Positions 36,078-45,472 of a stretch of DNA of 64,000 nucleotides are shown here, piece after piece. The notes beneath the pieces are model-generated. The model saw only the letters and a program-made list of their open reading frames with translations, searched no databases and was not told the DNA's origin. Both the position numbers and the translations under genes were made by a program. Within the stretch, counting starts at the first letter, position 1. Every line of letters starts with the position of its first letter. The stretch comes from a bacterium (lineage in GTDB: Bacteria; Joyebacterota; Joyebacteria; Joyebacterales; Joyebacteraceae). The stretch lies in contig JAPEKQ010000008.1 in assembly GCA_029990205.1 (NCBI GenBank), positions 1 to 64,000 on the forward strand, in the 5' to 3' direction.

Positions 36078-37310
36078 TCAGTCCCGGGCTCCGCCCGGCC
36101 TCCTCTGCTCCGCGGGGGTCATCCCCGCCGCAAGTCCCTCGAACACCTGCTCGACGTACTCAACGACGCGATCGATGTCATGCTCCGCACGGACCACGCT
36201 CTGCGCCAGCCGTCCCATGAGTCCGGCGCGCGTCTCGTCGCTGAGGATGTCGAGCACCGCGTCCGCCAGCGCGTCGGGGTCGCCCGGTTCCACGAGCCGC
36301 CCCGTCTCGCCGTCGCGCACCATGTCAGGCACGCCTCCCACATTCGAGGCGACAACCGGAACACCGGCCGCCATCGCCTCGAGGATCACGTTCGGAGACC
36401 CCTCGGACAGCGAGGAGAGGACGAACGCATCCATCACCCCGAGCACCGCGGGGATGTCCTCGCGCACGCCCACGAACCGAACGGCGCCGGCGATTCCCAG
36501 CTCGACGGCGAGCGACTCGAGCTCAGCGCGGAGCGGTCCGTCACCGACAACGAGGAAGACCACGTCGTCCCGCCGCTCTCTGATGCGCGCGGCCGCGCGC
36601 AGGAAGTGCTCGTGTCCCTTGACGGGGCTCAGTTTCGCCACGATGCCGACGACGCGGGACGTGCCCAGCCCCATCTCCTCGCGGAGCGCGTCGGACGACT
36701 CCCGCCCGTCGGACGACTCCCGCCCGTCGAATCGCGACAGATCGACGCCAGGCGCCAGGCGCACGATCTTCCCGGGCGGTGTCCGAAACCGCGTCTCGAG
36801 CTCCGAGGCCGCCGCCCGGGAGTTCACCATGACCGCGTCGACCAGGTGGCGGTTGACGAACCGGTACGCAGCCTCTTTCGACCCACCGGCGAGCCAGTAG
36901 CTCAGGTTCCTCTGGTTGTTCACCACGACCGGCACGCCGGCCATGCGCCCCACGTACGGACCGACGAGCGTGACCAGACCGAGCATGCAGCTCAGGATGT
37001 CGATCCGCTCACGCCTGAGGAATCTCGTCGCCCCGATGACCTGTCGCACGGTCGTCGGGCTCGCGAGACTCGCGCCGGTTCCGAACTCGTGGACGTCTAT
37101 CCCGAGCGCCTCGATCTCCGGGAGCAGCTCCCCCACCTTGAGCGTCGAGAGGACCACGGGTTCGAAACGCGACCGGTCGAGCCTCCGCAGGAGCTCCAGC
37201 AGGAACTGCTGTGTCCCCGCCCGCTCGAACGACCCGGCCCAGAACGCGACCTTGAGCCTCGTCGGCCCGTCCGACGGGAGTCCCGAGCTTCTCTGTGTGG
37301 TCTGCGCCAT
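36078..37310 (-). CDS. Glycosyltransferase family 4
   Basis: 410-aa cytosolic GT-B enzyme. N-domain: LKVAFWAGSFERAGTQQFLLELLRRLDRSRFEPVVL. C-domain: KLSPVKGHEHFLRAAARI, FLVVGDGPLRAELE, FVLSSLSEGSPNVILEAMAAGVPVVASNVGG (Glu-x7-Glu donor motif). Acceptor and sugar cannot be told from sequence. A duplicated 18-bp unit (36691-36726) adds RESSDG in a surface loop. Its ATG overlaps the deacetylase stop (TGATG), GTG 37313 being an alternative. Confidence 0.9.
   Translation of the reverse strand: MAQTTQRSSGLPSDGPTRLKVAFWAGSFERAGTQQFLLELLRRLDRSRFEPVVLSTLKVGELLPEIEALGIDVHEFGTGASLASPTTVRQVIGATRFLRRERIDILSCMLGLVTLVGPYVGRMAGVPVVVNNQRNLSYWLAGGSKEAAYRFVNRHLVDAVMVNSRAAASELETRFRTPPGKIVRLAPGVDLSRFDGRESSDGRESSDALREEMGLGTSRVVGIVAKLSPVKGHEHFLRAAARIRERRDDVVFLVVGDGPLRAELESLAVELGIAGAVRFVGVREDIPAVLGVMDAFVLSSLSEGSPNVILEAMAAGVPVVASNVGGVPDMVRDGETGRLVEPGDPDALADAVLDILSDETRAGLMGRLAQSVVRAEHDIDRVVEYVEQVFEGLAAGMTPAEQRRPGGARD
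36691..36726. repeat. 18-bp perfect tandem duplication inside the GT4 gene
   Basis: Two adjacent identical copies of TCGGACGACTCCCGCCCG, in frame, giving a repeat of six residues (DGRESS) in the loop following the GT4 N-domain. Possibly replication slippage; not a CRISPR or binding site. Confidence 0.85.
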
Positions 37311-38428
37311 CACGCGACCTCGTTCCCTCCCGCTCCGCGCGGCGGACCGTTCCGCTCTATGTCCGCGAGCGATGGCGAGTGCGGACGAGTCAGGCGTCCG
37401 TGCTGAAGATTCGCGGCGAAGCTCCGCATATCGACTCGTCGGGCCGACACCCCGACCCTCGGGATCCCGAACGGCGAGTGTCCGGGCCCGGCGGGACCGC
37501 TGATGGATGTCGATGCGGAGATGTAGCCGCTCCTGGCGATCTCGGTGGCCACGCGCGCGTCGCAGTGCCTGTCCTTCCGCCCGTTGGGGTACGCGAAGTG
37601 CTCGACGTGGAGTCCGATCCGGTCCTCCAGGAATGACTTCGCGCCCAGCACTTCGTCCCTGAGCGCCCCGTCCTCCAGAAGCGGAAGGTTGTAGTGGTGC
37701 ACCGAGTGCCCGCCGATCGCCATCCCGTTCCGCTCCATCTCTCGCAGCTCATCGGGATTCATCATCACGCGCTGAGACATCGGCCCGCACCCGGGCAGAC
37801 ACGCGTCCAGGATCTCGGCAATAACGTCGTCCGCTTCTGCCTGACTGCAGTGCTTCACGAGTCCGGTGAAGCACTGGACCGCGCGTTCCCGCGCGTCCGG
37901 GCTCGAGAGGTCCATGGGGCCGGGAGTGATCGACGGACACAGTATCTCGGTGCGCGTCGTCGTCATCAGGGCGAATCTGATCCGCACGGTCCAGAGGATC
38001 TCCGCGTCCGCGACGCAGCCCGTCGTCACGTAGAACGTCGCCGGCATGTTGTGTTTCCGGAGCAGGCGGTACGCGAGACGGTAGTTGTCCTCGTAGCCGT
38101 CGTCGAAGGTGATCGCCACCCAACGGGGGTCCGGCACCCGGCCTGCCACCATGGCGCTCACGATCTGCGACAGCGGCACGACGGTGTGCCGCTCTCCCAG
38201 ATACGCGAGCTGCGCGTCGAACTCCTCCGGCCGGACGACGATCTTCGGCGAGACGTAGTCGCGAGCCCACACGGGATCGTCGTTCACCGAGTGGTATCGG
38301 AGCACGGCGCAACCTCCGCCGCGGACGCCGGCGACGAGACGCGAGGCGTACGCGGAGGTCCACGCGCCGCGGGCCGCGCCCCACGCGGTGGCGGTGAGCT
38401 GACTCACACGCTTGCGCTTGCCGCTCAT
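37310..38428 (-). CDS. Polysaccharide deacetylase family protein
   Basis: 372-aa NodB-homology (carbohydrate esterase 4) protein. Motif 1 is VAITFDDGYEDN, with the Asp pair; the zinc-site His motif GGHSVHHYNLP; later HFAYPNGRKDRHCDARV gives motif 3-like contacts; VLRYHSVNDDPVWARDYVSPKIVV at the N-terminus is typical of EPS-cluster deacetylases. No signal peptide is obvious (basic MSGKRKRVSQ start), so it may act in the cytosol or on lipid-linked sugars. The frame stays open to 39709, but that stretch reads as a shadow of the glycosyltransferase gene; ATG 38428 overlaps its stop by 4 nt. Confidence 0.9.
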   Translation of the reverse strand: MSGKRKRVSQLTATAWGAARGAWTSAYASRLVAGVRGGGCAVLRYHSVNDDPVWARDYVSPKIVVRPEEFDAQLAYLGERHTVVPLSQIVSAMVAGRVPDPRWVAITFDDGYEDNYRLAYRLLRKHNMPATFYVTTGCVADAEILWTVRIRFALMTTTRTEILCPSITPGPMDLSSPDARERAVQCFTGLVKHCSQAEADDVIAEILDACLPGCGPMSQRVMMNPDELREMERNGMAIGGHSVHHYNLPLLEDGALRDEVLGAKSFLEDRIGLHVEHFAYPNGRKDRHCDARVATEIARSGYISASTSISGPAGPGHSPFGIPRVGVSARRVDMRSFAANLQHGRLTRPHSPSLADIERNGPPRGAGGNEVA

Positions 38429-40770
38429 CGTGGATCTCCTTCGGCCACGGCAGCGCCGGCGCACGAACGGACGACATCCGACTCTCCCGCTCTCATCTTC
38501 CGGATCGTCGACCACTCGACAAGGCCGGGAACCCTCTGATCGAGGAGGCGCTCGTACAGCTGCACCGTGTCGTCCACCATCCGGCCGGCCGTGAACCGGC
38601 GGTCGATCCGGGCGCGCCCCGCCCGTCCCATCTTCACGCGGAGCTCCGGGTCTTCGAGCAACTGGATGATGCGCTCGGCAACCGCTTCCGCGTCGCCCGT
38701 CGGCACGATGAACCCCTCGATCCCGTCGCGCACGAGTTCGCGATTCCCCCCGACATCCGTTGCGACGATGGGTGTCCCCAGCGCCATGGACTCCAGGAGC
38801 GCGTTCGAGCACCCCTCCCGGAGCGAGGTCAGCACCGAGACATCGGCATCCACCAGGACCCCGGGCACGTTCGATGTCTCGCCGATAAGTTCGACGTGAT
38901 CCTGAAGACCGAGCTCCCGGACCCTCCGTTCCACCGTCTCCTGCAATCTCCCCCCGCCGACGATGAGGAAACGAACCCCGGGCATCCTCTGCGAGACCAG
39001 CCGGGCGGCCTCGAGGAACGTCGAGTGGTCCTTCTTCGGCGTCAGACTGGCGATCTTGACGACGGTCAGCCTTCGATCGGGCTGTTCGACCGAGTGGAGA
39101 TCGTGATTCCGCACGGCGGCGTCGAGCCGCTCGTATCCGACGCCGTTGTAGACGACGTGGACACGACCGTCGTCGATCCAGTGGCGCTCCACGACGAAGC
39201 GCCGGACGGCGTCCGCATTGCCGATGACCTGGTCGACGAACACACCCATGAAGCGATCGAGCAGCGTCAGGGCAAGACCCGGGTGGAAGTCGATGTTCCT
39301 GACCGACGAGATGATCAGCGGCACGCGGAGCATCCTCCCCACGAGGAGACCTCGCCAGTTCGCGGAGAACTGATAGCTGTGAACGACCGCGGGTCTGAGC
39401 ATCCGGACGAGCCGCACGAGCTGGAAGAGCGCTGCGAACCCGATGCCCGGCTGCTTGTGGAGCGACACGACCTCCACCCCGGCGCTCTTGATGGCCTCGG
39501 ACAGACCCGTCGGCGGCGCCAGACAGCAGACGATCGGTTCGTAGCGCTCGCTGTCCATCCGCGAGGCAAGCTCGGACAGCTGGCGCTCGGCCCCGCCCCG
39601 CCCCAGCTCGCCGATGACGAACAGCACCCGGATCCTTCCCGACGTCGCCAGATGAACGGCGTCCGACGCGCAGAGGTCGTAGACGCGCTCCGTCTCCCGA
39701 GTCATGCACTCGGCGGAGAAGCGCTCCGCGACGGCGACCCGCGCCCGGGCGCCGAGATGTTCACGGCGTTCGGGAGATGCGGCAAGCTCCAGGATCGCGT
39801 CACCCAGCGCCCGCGAGTCCGCCGGCGGAACGACCACACCCGAGGGACCGCCGGCCGTGAGCAGCTCTGCGTTCCCGCCGACGTCGGTCGCCACCGTCGG
39901 GATGCCCGCAGCCATCGCTTCGAGGATCGAGACCGGGAGCCCCTCCCACGAACTCGAGTTCACGAGGATGTCGCTGGCCGCAAGGATCGCCGGCACATCC
40001 CCGCGCTCACCCAGGAACCGCAGCCCGTCCCCGAGGCCGAGTTCCTCGGCCCTCGCGCGGAGCTCCGGCTCGAGCACGCCGGAGCCCACGATCAGGAACA
40101 CGACGCCGGTCGTGTCCCGGAGCGCGTGCGCCGCGGCATCGAGCAGGTTTCCATAGTTCTTCTGGGGGGTCAGACTCCCGACGGCGAGTGCGACGACCGT
40201 GTCGTGCGGGATGCCAAGGGCGGCCCGGGTGGCGCGCTTGTCGCCGCCGTGCTCGAGACGCGCCGGGTCGATCCCGTTCCAGACGGTCACGCAGCGCTCG
40301 CCCGTCAGGTCGGAGCACGCGATGTGCGAACGCCGCACGGCCTCCGAGACAGCGATCTGCGCGTTCTCACGGAGCGCGCTCAGACGACTCACGATGCGTC
40401 TCACAACGGAACGCCAGTGCACGACATTGTGCTCCGTCCTGACGACGCAGTGAATGTGAGCAAGAACGGCGGCGGGCAGACCGAAGACGAGCGGACCGAA
40501 ATTGTGGTAGTGGACCACATCGAAGCGGCCGCGCCGCATCAGGCGGGCGAGTCGGAAGAGCGCGCCGATGTCACGACGTCCCTTCCTGCCGAGCACGTGA
40601 ACGGGTATGCCGCTCTCCACGAGAGGCTCGGCGAGATGCCCGGCCTGTTCGAGACAGCAGACCTCGGCCGTGTATCTCGCCGTGTCGTGATTGAGCGCAT
40701 ACTCGACCACGATCCGTTCAGCGCCGCCCGCTTCGAGCGACCTGATGATATGAAGCACCCGTCTTGGCAT
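38425..40770 (-). CDS. Tandem fusion of two GT4 glycosyltransferases
   Basis: 781 aa, twice the GT4 length. The first half (about 1-385) begins MPRRVLHIIRSLEAGGAERIVVEY and has EGLPVSILEAMAAGIPTVATDVGG; the second half begins RIRVLFVIGELGRGGAERQLSELASR and has SLREGCSNALLESMALGTPIVATDVGG. Both contain the GGAERQL-type acceptor loop and the C-domain Glu motif, so two sugars may be added by one chain. Start: ATG 40770 follows GGGGG; an in-frame ATG at 40806 lacks a Shine-Dalgarno. Confidence 0.9.
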   Translation of the reverse strand: MPRRVLHIIRSLEAGGAERIVVEYALNHDTARYTAEVCCLEQAGHLAEPLVESGIPVHVLGRKGRRDIGALFRLARLMRRGRFDVVHYHNFGPLVFGLPAAVLAHIHCVVRTEHNVVHWRSVVRRIVSRLSALRENAQIAVSEAVRRSHIACSDLTGERCVTVWNGIDPARLEHGGDKRATRAALGIPHDTVVALAVGSLTPQKNYGNLLDAAAHALRDTTGVVFLIVGSGVLEPELRARAEELGLGDGLRFLGERGDVPAILAASDILVNSSSWEGLPVSILEAMAAGIPTVATDVGGNAELLTAGGPSGVVVPPADSRALGDAILELAASPERREHLGARARVAVAERFSAECMTRETERVYDLCASDAVHLATSGRIRVLFVIGELGRGGAERQLSELASRMDSERYEPIVCCLAPPTGLSEAIKSAGVEVVSLHKQPGIGFAALFQLVRLVRMLRPAVVHSYQFSANWRGLLVGRMLRVPLIISSVRNIDFHPGLALTLLDRFMGVFVDQVIGNADAVRRFVVERHWIDDGRVHVVYNGVGYERLDAAVRNHDLHSVEQPDRRLTVVKIASLTPKKDHSTFLEAARLVSQRMPGVRFLIVGGGRLQETVERRVRELGLQDHVELIGETSNVPGVLVDADVSVLTSLREGCSNALLESMALGTPIVATDVGGNRELVRDGIEGFIVPTGDAEAVAERIIQLLEDPELRVKMGRAGRARIDRRFTAGRMVDDTVQLYERLLDQRVPGLVEWSTIRKMRAGESDVVRSCAGAAVAEGDPR

Positions 40771-40842
40771 TCGACCCCCACTGCTCGGCTTCGCGCCGGA
40801 CATCATCCGCGGCTCGCGTCGCGAGCGACGCGGGAACCGGCG

Positions 40843-42282
40843 CTACTCCGAATGCTCCCCCTGGTAGAGATTCGCCGTGCTCGCCTGCCCCCACTGGAGA
40901 GGAACATCTGATATCACCGTGCGGTACTTCCCGCGCCCCGTCCGCGGGATCGACTCCGGAAACTCGAACGACAGGGTCACGTCCTCACCGAAGCGCTCCC
41001 TGAGCCGAGTCCGGATCGTCTGTTCTCCCCGGTCGCTGTACTCCGGGTTCGTCACAAGCCGGACCGTAAGGCGGTCCGTCGCGCGCTGCACGACCTGGAG
41101 CTGATCTATCCCAACGATCCCCTTGAACGCTCTGAGGAACGCGGTTGACGTCACCATCCGGCCGTCCGGCATGACAAGGATGTCCTCGGCCTTCGTGCTC
41201 ACACCGTCGAGCAGCCTGAGCCCCCGACCGCACGGGCAGGGCTCTCCGGTGAACGCCGCCGCGTCTCCCACTTCATAGCGCAGCAGAGGCATCGCGAAGT
41301 TGTGCAGCCCTGTCGCGAGCACACGCCCCACCGAACCGGTCGGGACCGGCTCTCCGTCGGCGTCGACGAGTTCGGTGATGCCGTACTCCTCGTGCACGTG
41401 ATGGCCCCGGTGCTCGGAACACTCACCCGAGAACATCACGCGCTCCGCCTGTCCGTACGCGTCGAACACACTGCATCGGAATCGTTCCTCGATGGCCTCA
41501 CGCTGGAAGTCGAGCAGCGGCTCCGATGTCGTGAACACGCAGGTGAGCGGGAGGAACACATCCAGCTCCCGCATGAACTGCGCGAGCACGTACGCGGTCG
41601 ATGGATACGCCTCGAGAGCCTCGACGCCGCGCTCGTTCATCGCGTCGAGATAGGCGGGGACGTTCTGCACGGACAGGTGCAGCGACGAGAGCAGGAGCTG
41701 GTTCCACGGGGCGTTCAGCCGCCAGAAGGGCGGCGACGCCTGTCGTTCGGGGACGACCGCGTACACGAGCAGACTCGCGTACGGCCGCCCGAACTCGAAC
41801 CCCGCCCAGCGCCTGCACCGCCACAGACTGGCGTTGTTGATCGTCGTGACGCCCTGGTCCCAGTAGACCGACACGGGGAGTCCGGTGCTGCCCGACGTGT
41901 ACGCCTTGTGAAGCCGTCTGCGGTCCGCGTCGGTCGAGATCAGCCGGTCGATGTTGTGACGGACATCGTGCTTCGTCAGCGCCGGCAGCTTCGAAAGGTC
42001 GTCCTGAGTGGTGATGTCGTCGGGCGAGAGACCCTGTGCCCGCATGAGGTCGCCATAGTACGGAACCGTATCGAACGCGTGCCTCACCAGGACGTGCAGG
42101 CGCTCATCCTGGTACGCGCGAAGCTCCTCCCGATTCCACCACTGTGAGGTCTCGTAGAAGTCCATCGCCTTCTCGTACTCCGGGCCGAAGCGCTGAGCCA
42201 GGATCCGGCTGCCGTACAGCGAGACGAGCCGATTCTGAAGCGCCACCGGAAGATTCGAGTAGACTTTGCTCTTGATATCCAA
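40843..42282 (-). CDS. PaaK/CapK-family adenylate-forming enzyme
   Basis: 479 aa. The family covers phenylacetate-CoA ligase and the CapK proteins of capsule clusters. Seen: YTSGSTGLPVSVYWDQG (P-loop of adenylate-forming enzymes), FDAYGQAERVMFSGEC (motif before the Thr/Glu site), and LLRYEVGDAAAFTGEPCPCGRGL with a Cys-rich pair, then GRGKYRTVISD at the end (the flexible Lys). Role in EPS unknown; a carboxyl activation or acyl modification of the polymer is plausible. The likely start is TTG 42282 after a GCAGGG element, since earlier ATG 42354 would overlap the neighbour by 59 nt. Confidence 0.87.
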   Translation of the reverse strand: MDIKSKVYSNLPVALQNRLVSLYGSRILAQRFGPEYEKAMDFYETSQWWNREELRAYQDERLHVLVRHAFDTVPYYGDLMRAQGLSPDDITTQDDLSKLPALTKHDVRHNIDRLISTDADRRRLHKAYTSGSTGLPVSVYWDQGVTTINNASLWRCRRWAGFEFGRPYASLLVYAVVPERQASPPFWRLNAPWNQLLLSSLHLSVQNVPAYLDAMNERGVEALEAYPSTAYVLAQFMRELDVFLPLTCVFTTSEPLLDFQREAIEERFRCSVFDAYGQAERVMFSGECSEHRGHHVHEEYGITELVDADGEPVPTGSVGRVLATGLHNFAMPLLRYEVGDAAAFTGEPCPCGRGLRLLDGVSTKAEDILVMPDGRMVTSTAFLRAFKGIVGIDQLQVVQRATDRLTVRLVTNPEYSDRGEQTIRTRLRERFGEDVTLSFEFPESIPRTGRGKYRTVISDVPLQWGQASTANLYQGEHSE

Positions 42283-42295
42283 GACCCTGCGCCCC

Positions 42296-43402
42296 CTACG
42301 CCCCGGTCCCGCCCGGAGTGACGCGCTCGCCTGCAGCGACACGCTGGTAGACACTGAGAATGTGAGCGACGTTCTTCACGATGTCGGCTCGCTCCTCGAC
42401 GATCTCCCTGTTCTGTCTCACCGCGGACGACACCAGTTCAGCGTCGCCCGCCGCGCTCAGGATCGCGTCCGCGTATGCCCGCGGTTCCGGCCGCGGGATG
42501 AGCGATCCGTTCTTCCCGTCTTCGATCCAGTGTCTGTTCGCGTCGTTCGCGGTCACGACCGGGAACGCCCCGCTCGCCATGGCCTCCATCAACGACGCCG
42601 AAACGCCGTCCGTCGGAACGGCCGACGCGTAGAACGAACTCTCCCGGAGCAGCCCGGCCAGTCTGTCAGGATCCAGCGCTCCGACGAAGCGCACGGCGTC
42701 GCCGACGCCGCGCTCGTTCGCGAGAGTCCGCAGTTCGTCCTCCGCCTCACCCAGACCGGCAACGGTCATCACCGCATCCGGGCGCTCGCCACGTACGAGC
42801 GCGAACGCCTCGATCAGCACGTCGGTGCGATAGTGACGGTTCAGCCCTCGCGTCGAGATGACACTCAGCGGTCCGCCGTTCGTTGTCACGCGCGACGAGA
42901 ACCGTGTGAGATCGATCCCCCTCGGGCACGTCAGGATCCGCTCGGGCGGCGCGCCCAGTTCAACGAGCCTGGCCGACATGTGAGGAGCCCACGACGTGAT
43001 CAGATCCGCCTGGCCGAGAACACGTCTCACGAGCACCTGCTTCACCGACGCGCCGGGCGGGCACACGATCCGCTGGCCCTGCGCGGCGACGACGAACGGA
43101 CGGAAACCCGACCGGTACGCGAGGTAGCCGTAGCTCGCCACGCGATATCCGACGACGATGTCCGGGGCGATCTCCTTCAGAATCCGCCGGACACGACGGG
43201 GCGCGGTCAGATACGAGAACTTTCCCCGCACGCTGGTCGTTCCCCTGTCCTCTCCGATCCTGTGGAGCGTGACCCGTTCGCTGAACGTGCCCGTCCGCCG
43301 CACCGTCACGACATGCACGTCATGGCCGTGCGCGTCCGCCAGGTGATCGACCCAGTTTCGCGTGTTCACCGACCCCGCATCCGCGAGGAAACAGATCCTC
43401 AT
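42296..43402 (-). CDS. Glycosyltransferase family 4
   Basis: 368 aa GT-B enzyme. N-domain: MRICFLADAGSVNTRNWVDHLADAHGHDVHVVTVRR. C-domain: ISTRGLNRHYRTDVLIEAF, ALDPDRLAGLLRESSFYASAVPTDGVSASLMEAMASGAFPVVT (the Glu motif). It differs from the other GT4s in using SVNTRNW, which is near that of WbpH-like enzymes. Start ATG 43402 with GGAGAG upstream. Donor unknown. Confidence 0.89.
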   Translation of the reverse strand: MRICFLADAGSVNTRNWVDHLADAHGHDVHVVTVRRTGTFSERVTLHRIGEDRGTTSVRGKFSYLTAPRRVRRILKEIAPDIVVGYRVASYGYLAYRSGFRPFVVAAQGQRIVCPPGASVKQVLVRRVLGQADLITSWAPHMSARLVELGAPPERILTCPRGIDLTRFSSRVTTNGGPLSVISTRGLNRHYRTDVLIEAFALVRGERPDAVMTVAGLGEAEDELRTLANERGVGDAVRFVGALDPDRLAGLLRESSFYASAVPTDGVSASLMEAMASGAFPVVTANDANRHWIEDGKNGSLIPRPEPRAYADAILSAAGDAELVSSAVRQNREIVEERADIVKNVAHILSVYQRVAAGERVTPGGTGA

Positions 43403-43453
43403 TGCATTCTCTCCGCGCCGGCATCGAGAACGCCGGCGCACTTCCCGGGCGCT

Positions 43454-45472
43454 CTACTCGTACATGTAGTCGAGCGACTCGATGCTCGCGCCGCTGCCGC
43501 TGAAGAGGACGACATCGTCACCGACCTGCACACCGACGACGTCATCCGTGTCGATGAGCCGCGTCTCGGGCATGCTCTGCACTCCGCTGTCGCAGATGTA
43601 GACCACGTGCAGGAACAGCGTCTCCGCCTGGGGACTGGTCGGCGAGACCTCGATGCGCCACGCGCCGGCGTCGTCCGGAATGTCGCCGGACGGAGCGTAG
43701 TTCGTGCCGTTGACGTTGAACTGGTTTCCCGAACCACCGACTCTGTCGATGGAGACGGAGAGCGGAAGCATCGTCTTGACGAACATCTTGGAGTCGCCCT
43801 GAACGACGACGGTCTCGTTCGCGGAGACCGACGGCTGGTTGATCGTGTGCAGCAGCCACTTCTTCTGGTAGCTCGACGACGTGGCGCTCACTCTGTCGAG
43901 GATCACGAACGCGTCGGGCTTGAGGTGCACGATCTCGCGAATGACGCCGTCGACCTTGTACGAGGCGTACGCGTTGGTCGCGTCGCCTCTGACGTAGACG
44001 TAGGCGTCCGAATCGTCGAACCCGGTGATCCCGCCGCGATCGTACGCGGGGGTCGACGCGTCTCCGCAGAACGTGCCGTGGTCGTACGTCGACGGAGGTT
44101 TCTGGCCGCCGTCGTTCGACCGCGACCCGAAGGTCGATTCACCCGCGTCGTACACGGTGACGCAGTTGTGCGCGATGGTCCGCTCGAAGTAGTTGAGGTG
44201 GTGGCTCGACACCGTGCTGTCGTACGCTCCGGAGTCGACCGCGAGCAGGTCGTTGCCGCGGGCGATCACGAAGTGGTTCTGATGCGCGTGGGTGTGACCC
44301 GCGGGGTACGCCTCGCAGCGGAAGACCGCGTAGGTGTCGTCACTCTGGTACGACATGTCCCAACCGGACCTGATGTACAGGGTCCCGATCTTCTCGAAGA
44401 GCCTCGCGCCCGGGAAGCCGGTCGGCGCCAGAGGCGAGATGGACGGATCCTTCGCGATGCAGAGCTTCCAACGATGGAAGTTGTTGATGTAGCCCATCCC
44501 CTGCGCGTCGATCTCGTCCGCCATCCACTGCGCGGCCCGGTCGTTGTACCTGGACGCGAGGTTGTAGAGCGCGACACGGGCGGTTGCGCCCGATGTCCCG
44601 TGAGAGTGCGAGTCGCCCTGCTTCGAACCGATCAGCGACGCGCTCCCGCTGGAGCTCTCGCGGCACCCGATCTCGTAGATGAGGTACTCCGCCATGTTCT
44701 GCAGGTTCGTGCTGTCCTCGAACGGATTCTCGTCCGTCGCGGTCGCCCACACCTCGCAGCCCTCGCGGAACTTCGTCACGAGACCGCTCATCGTGTACTC
44801 GCCCTGGAAGTACGCGCCGTCCCCGGCTATCTCGTTGAGCACGCAGAGCGTGTAGTCGGATCCGTAGGTGTGTTCCTCGAACATGTCGCAGAACTCGCGC
44901 GCGGCCGCGTCATCGACGCCGGCGCCGTAGAGCGCCAGACCGAGATACGCAAACTCCCGAAGACGAGAGATCTTCGAGTGGTAGTTGTTCATCATCTGCC
45001 AGTTCTCGGAAGCGATGCGGGCCTCTCCCCCGTCGACGAGAGCGGATCCGAAGTACTCCCGCTCCGACGAGCTGAGGTAGCTGTAGCACCAGTCGAAGAA
45101 CAGCGAACCGGCACACATGAACTCGATGCCGTCCTCCTGCCCGGCGCTGATCGCCGCGCTCGCGATCGCCTTCGCCCGGTCGGCGTAGCGGCTGTCCTGC
45201 TCGATGACCCACAGGAAGCTGTACGCGGGAAGGCACCCCTCCATGTAGTACACCGACAACGGCAGCGAATCGTTGATGTGGCTGTCACACCAGTTCTTCA
45301 TGTCGTTGTAGTCGCCGGAGAGGGCGCCGTTGCAGCGCGCCCTGAGCTCCGCCACGTCAGCGGCCTGGAAGTACAGCCGCGGATGGCCGGAGGCCACGGT
45401 ATACGCACTCGCCGCCGTCGTCAGGAGCGCAACGGCCACTACGGCCAGCACCACTGTGTTGAGACGTCTCAT
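43454..45472 (-). CDS. Heparinase II/III-family secreted lyase
   Basis: 672 aa. Signal peptide MRRLNTVVLAVVAVALLTTAASA, an alpha/alpha toroid domain to about 380, then a beta-sandwich domain with AYPAGHTHAHQNHFVIARGNDLLAVDSGAY, the heparinase II/III active-site block with its His cluster. It should cleave uronic-acid-containing polysaccharide in the periplasm or outside. In an EPS operon it may trim the polymer during export or free it. It overlaps the polymerase stop by 4 nt (ATGA). Confidence 0.88.
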   Translation of the reverse strand: MRRLNTVVLAVVAVALLTTAASAYTVASGHPRLYFQAADVAELRARCNGALSGDYNDMKNWCDSHINDSLPLSVYYMEGCLPAYSFLWVIEQDSRYADRAKAIASAAISAGQEDGIEFMCAGSLFFDWCYSYLSSSEREYFGSALVDGGEARIASENWQMMNNYHSKISRLREFAYLGLALYGAGVDDAAAREFCDMFEEHTYGSDYTLCVLNEIAGDGAYFQGEYTMSGLVTKFREGCEVWATATDENPFEDSTNLQNMAEYLIYEIGCRESSSGSASLIGSKQGDSHSHGTSGATARVALYNLASRYNDRAAQWMADEIDAQGMGYINNFHRWKLCIAKDPSISPLAPTGFPGARLFEKIGTLYIRSGWDMSYQSDDTYAVFRCEAYPAGHTHAHQNHFVIARGNDLLAVDSGAYDSTVSSHHLNYFERTIAHNCVTVYDAGESTFGSRSNDGGQKPPSTYDHGTFCGDASTPAYDRGGITGFDDSDAYVYVRGDATNAYASYKVDGVIREIVHLKPDAFVILDRVSATSSSYQKKWLLHTINQPSVSANETVVVQGDSKMFVKTMLPLSVSIDRVGGSGNQFNVNGTNYAPSGDIPDDAGAWRIEVSPTSPQAETLFLHVVYICDSGVQSMPETRLIDTDDVVGVQVGDDVVLFSGSGASIESLDYMYE

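Noticed and set aside
36691-36726. 18-bp tandem repeat as a possible phase-variation switch
   Set aside because: The unit is a multiple of three with only two copies, so slippage would not shift the frame.
38429-39709. N-terminal extension of the deacetylase reading frame
   Set aside because: The extension lies over the GT4-GT4 gene in another frame and is Arg-rich; the NodB domain begins after ATG 38428.
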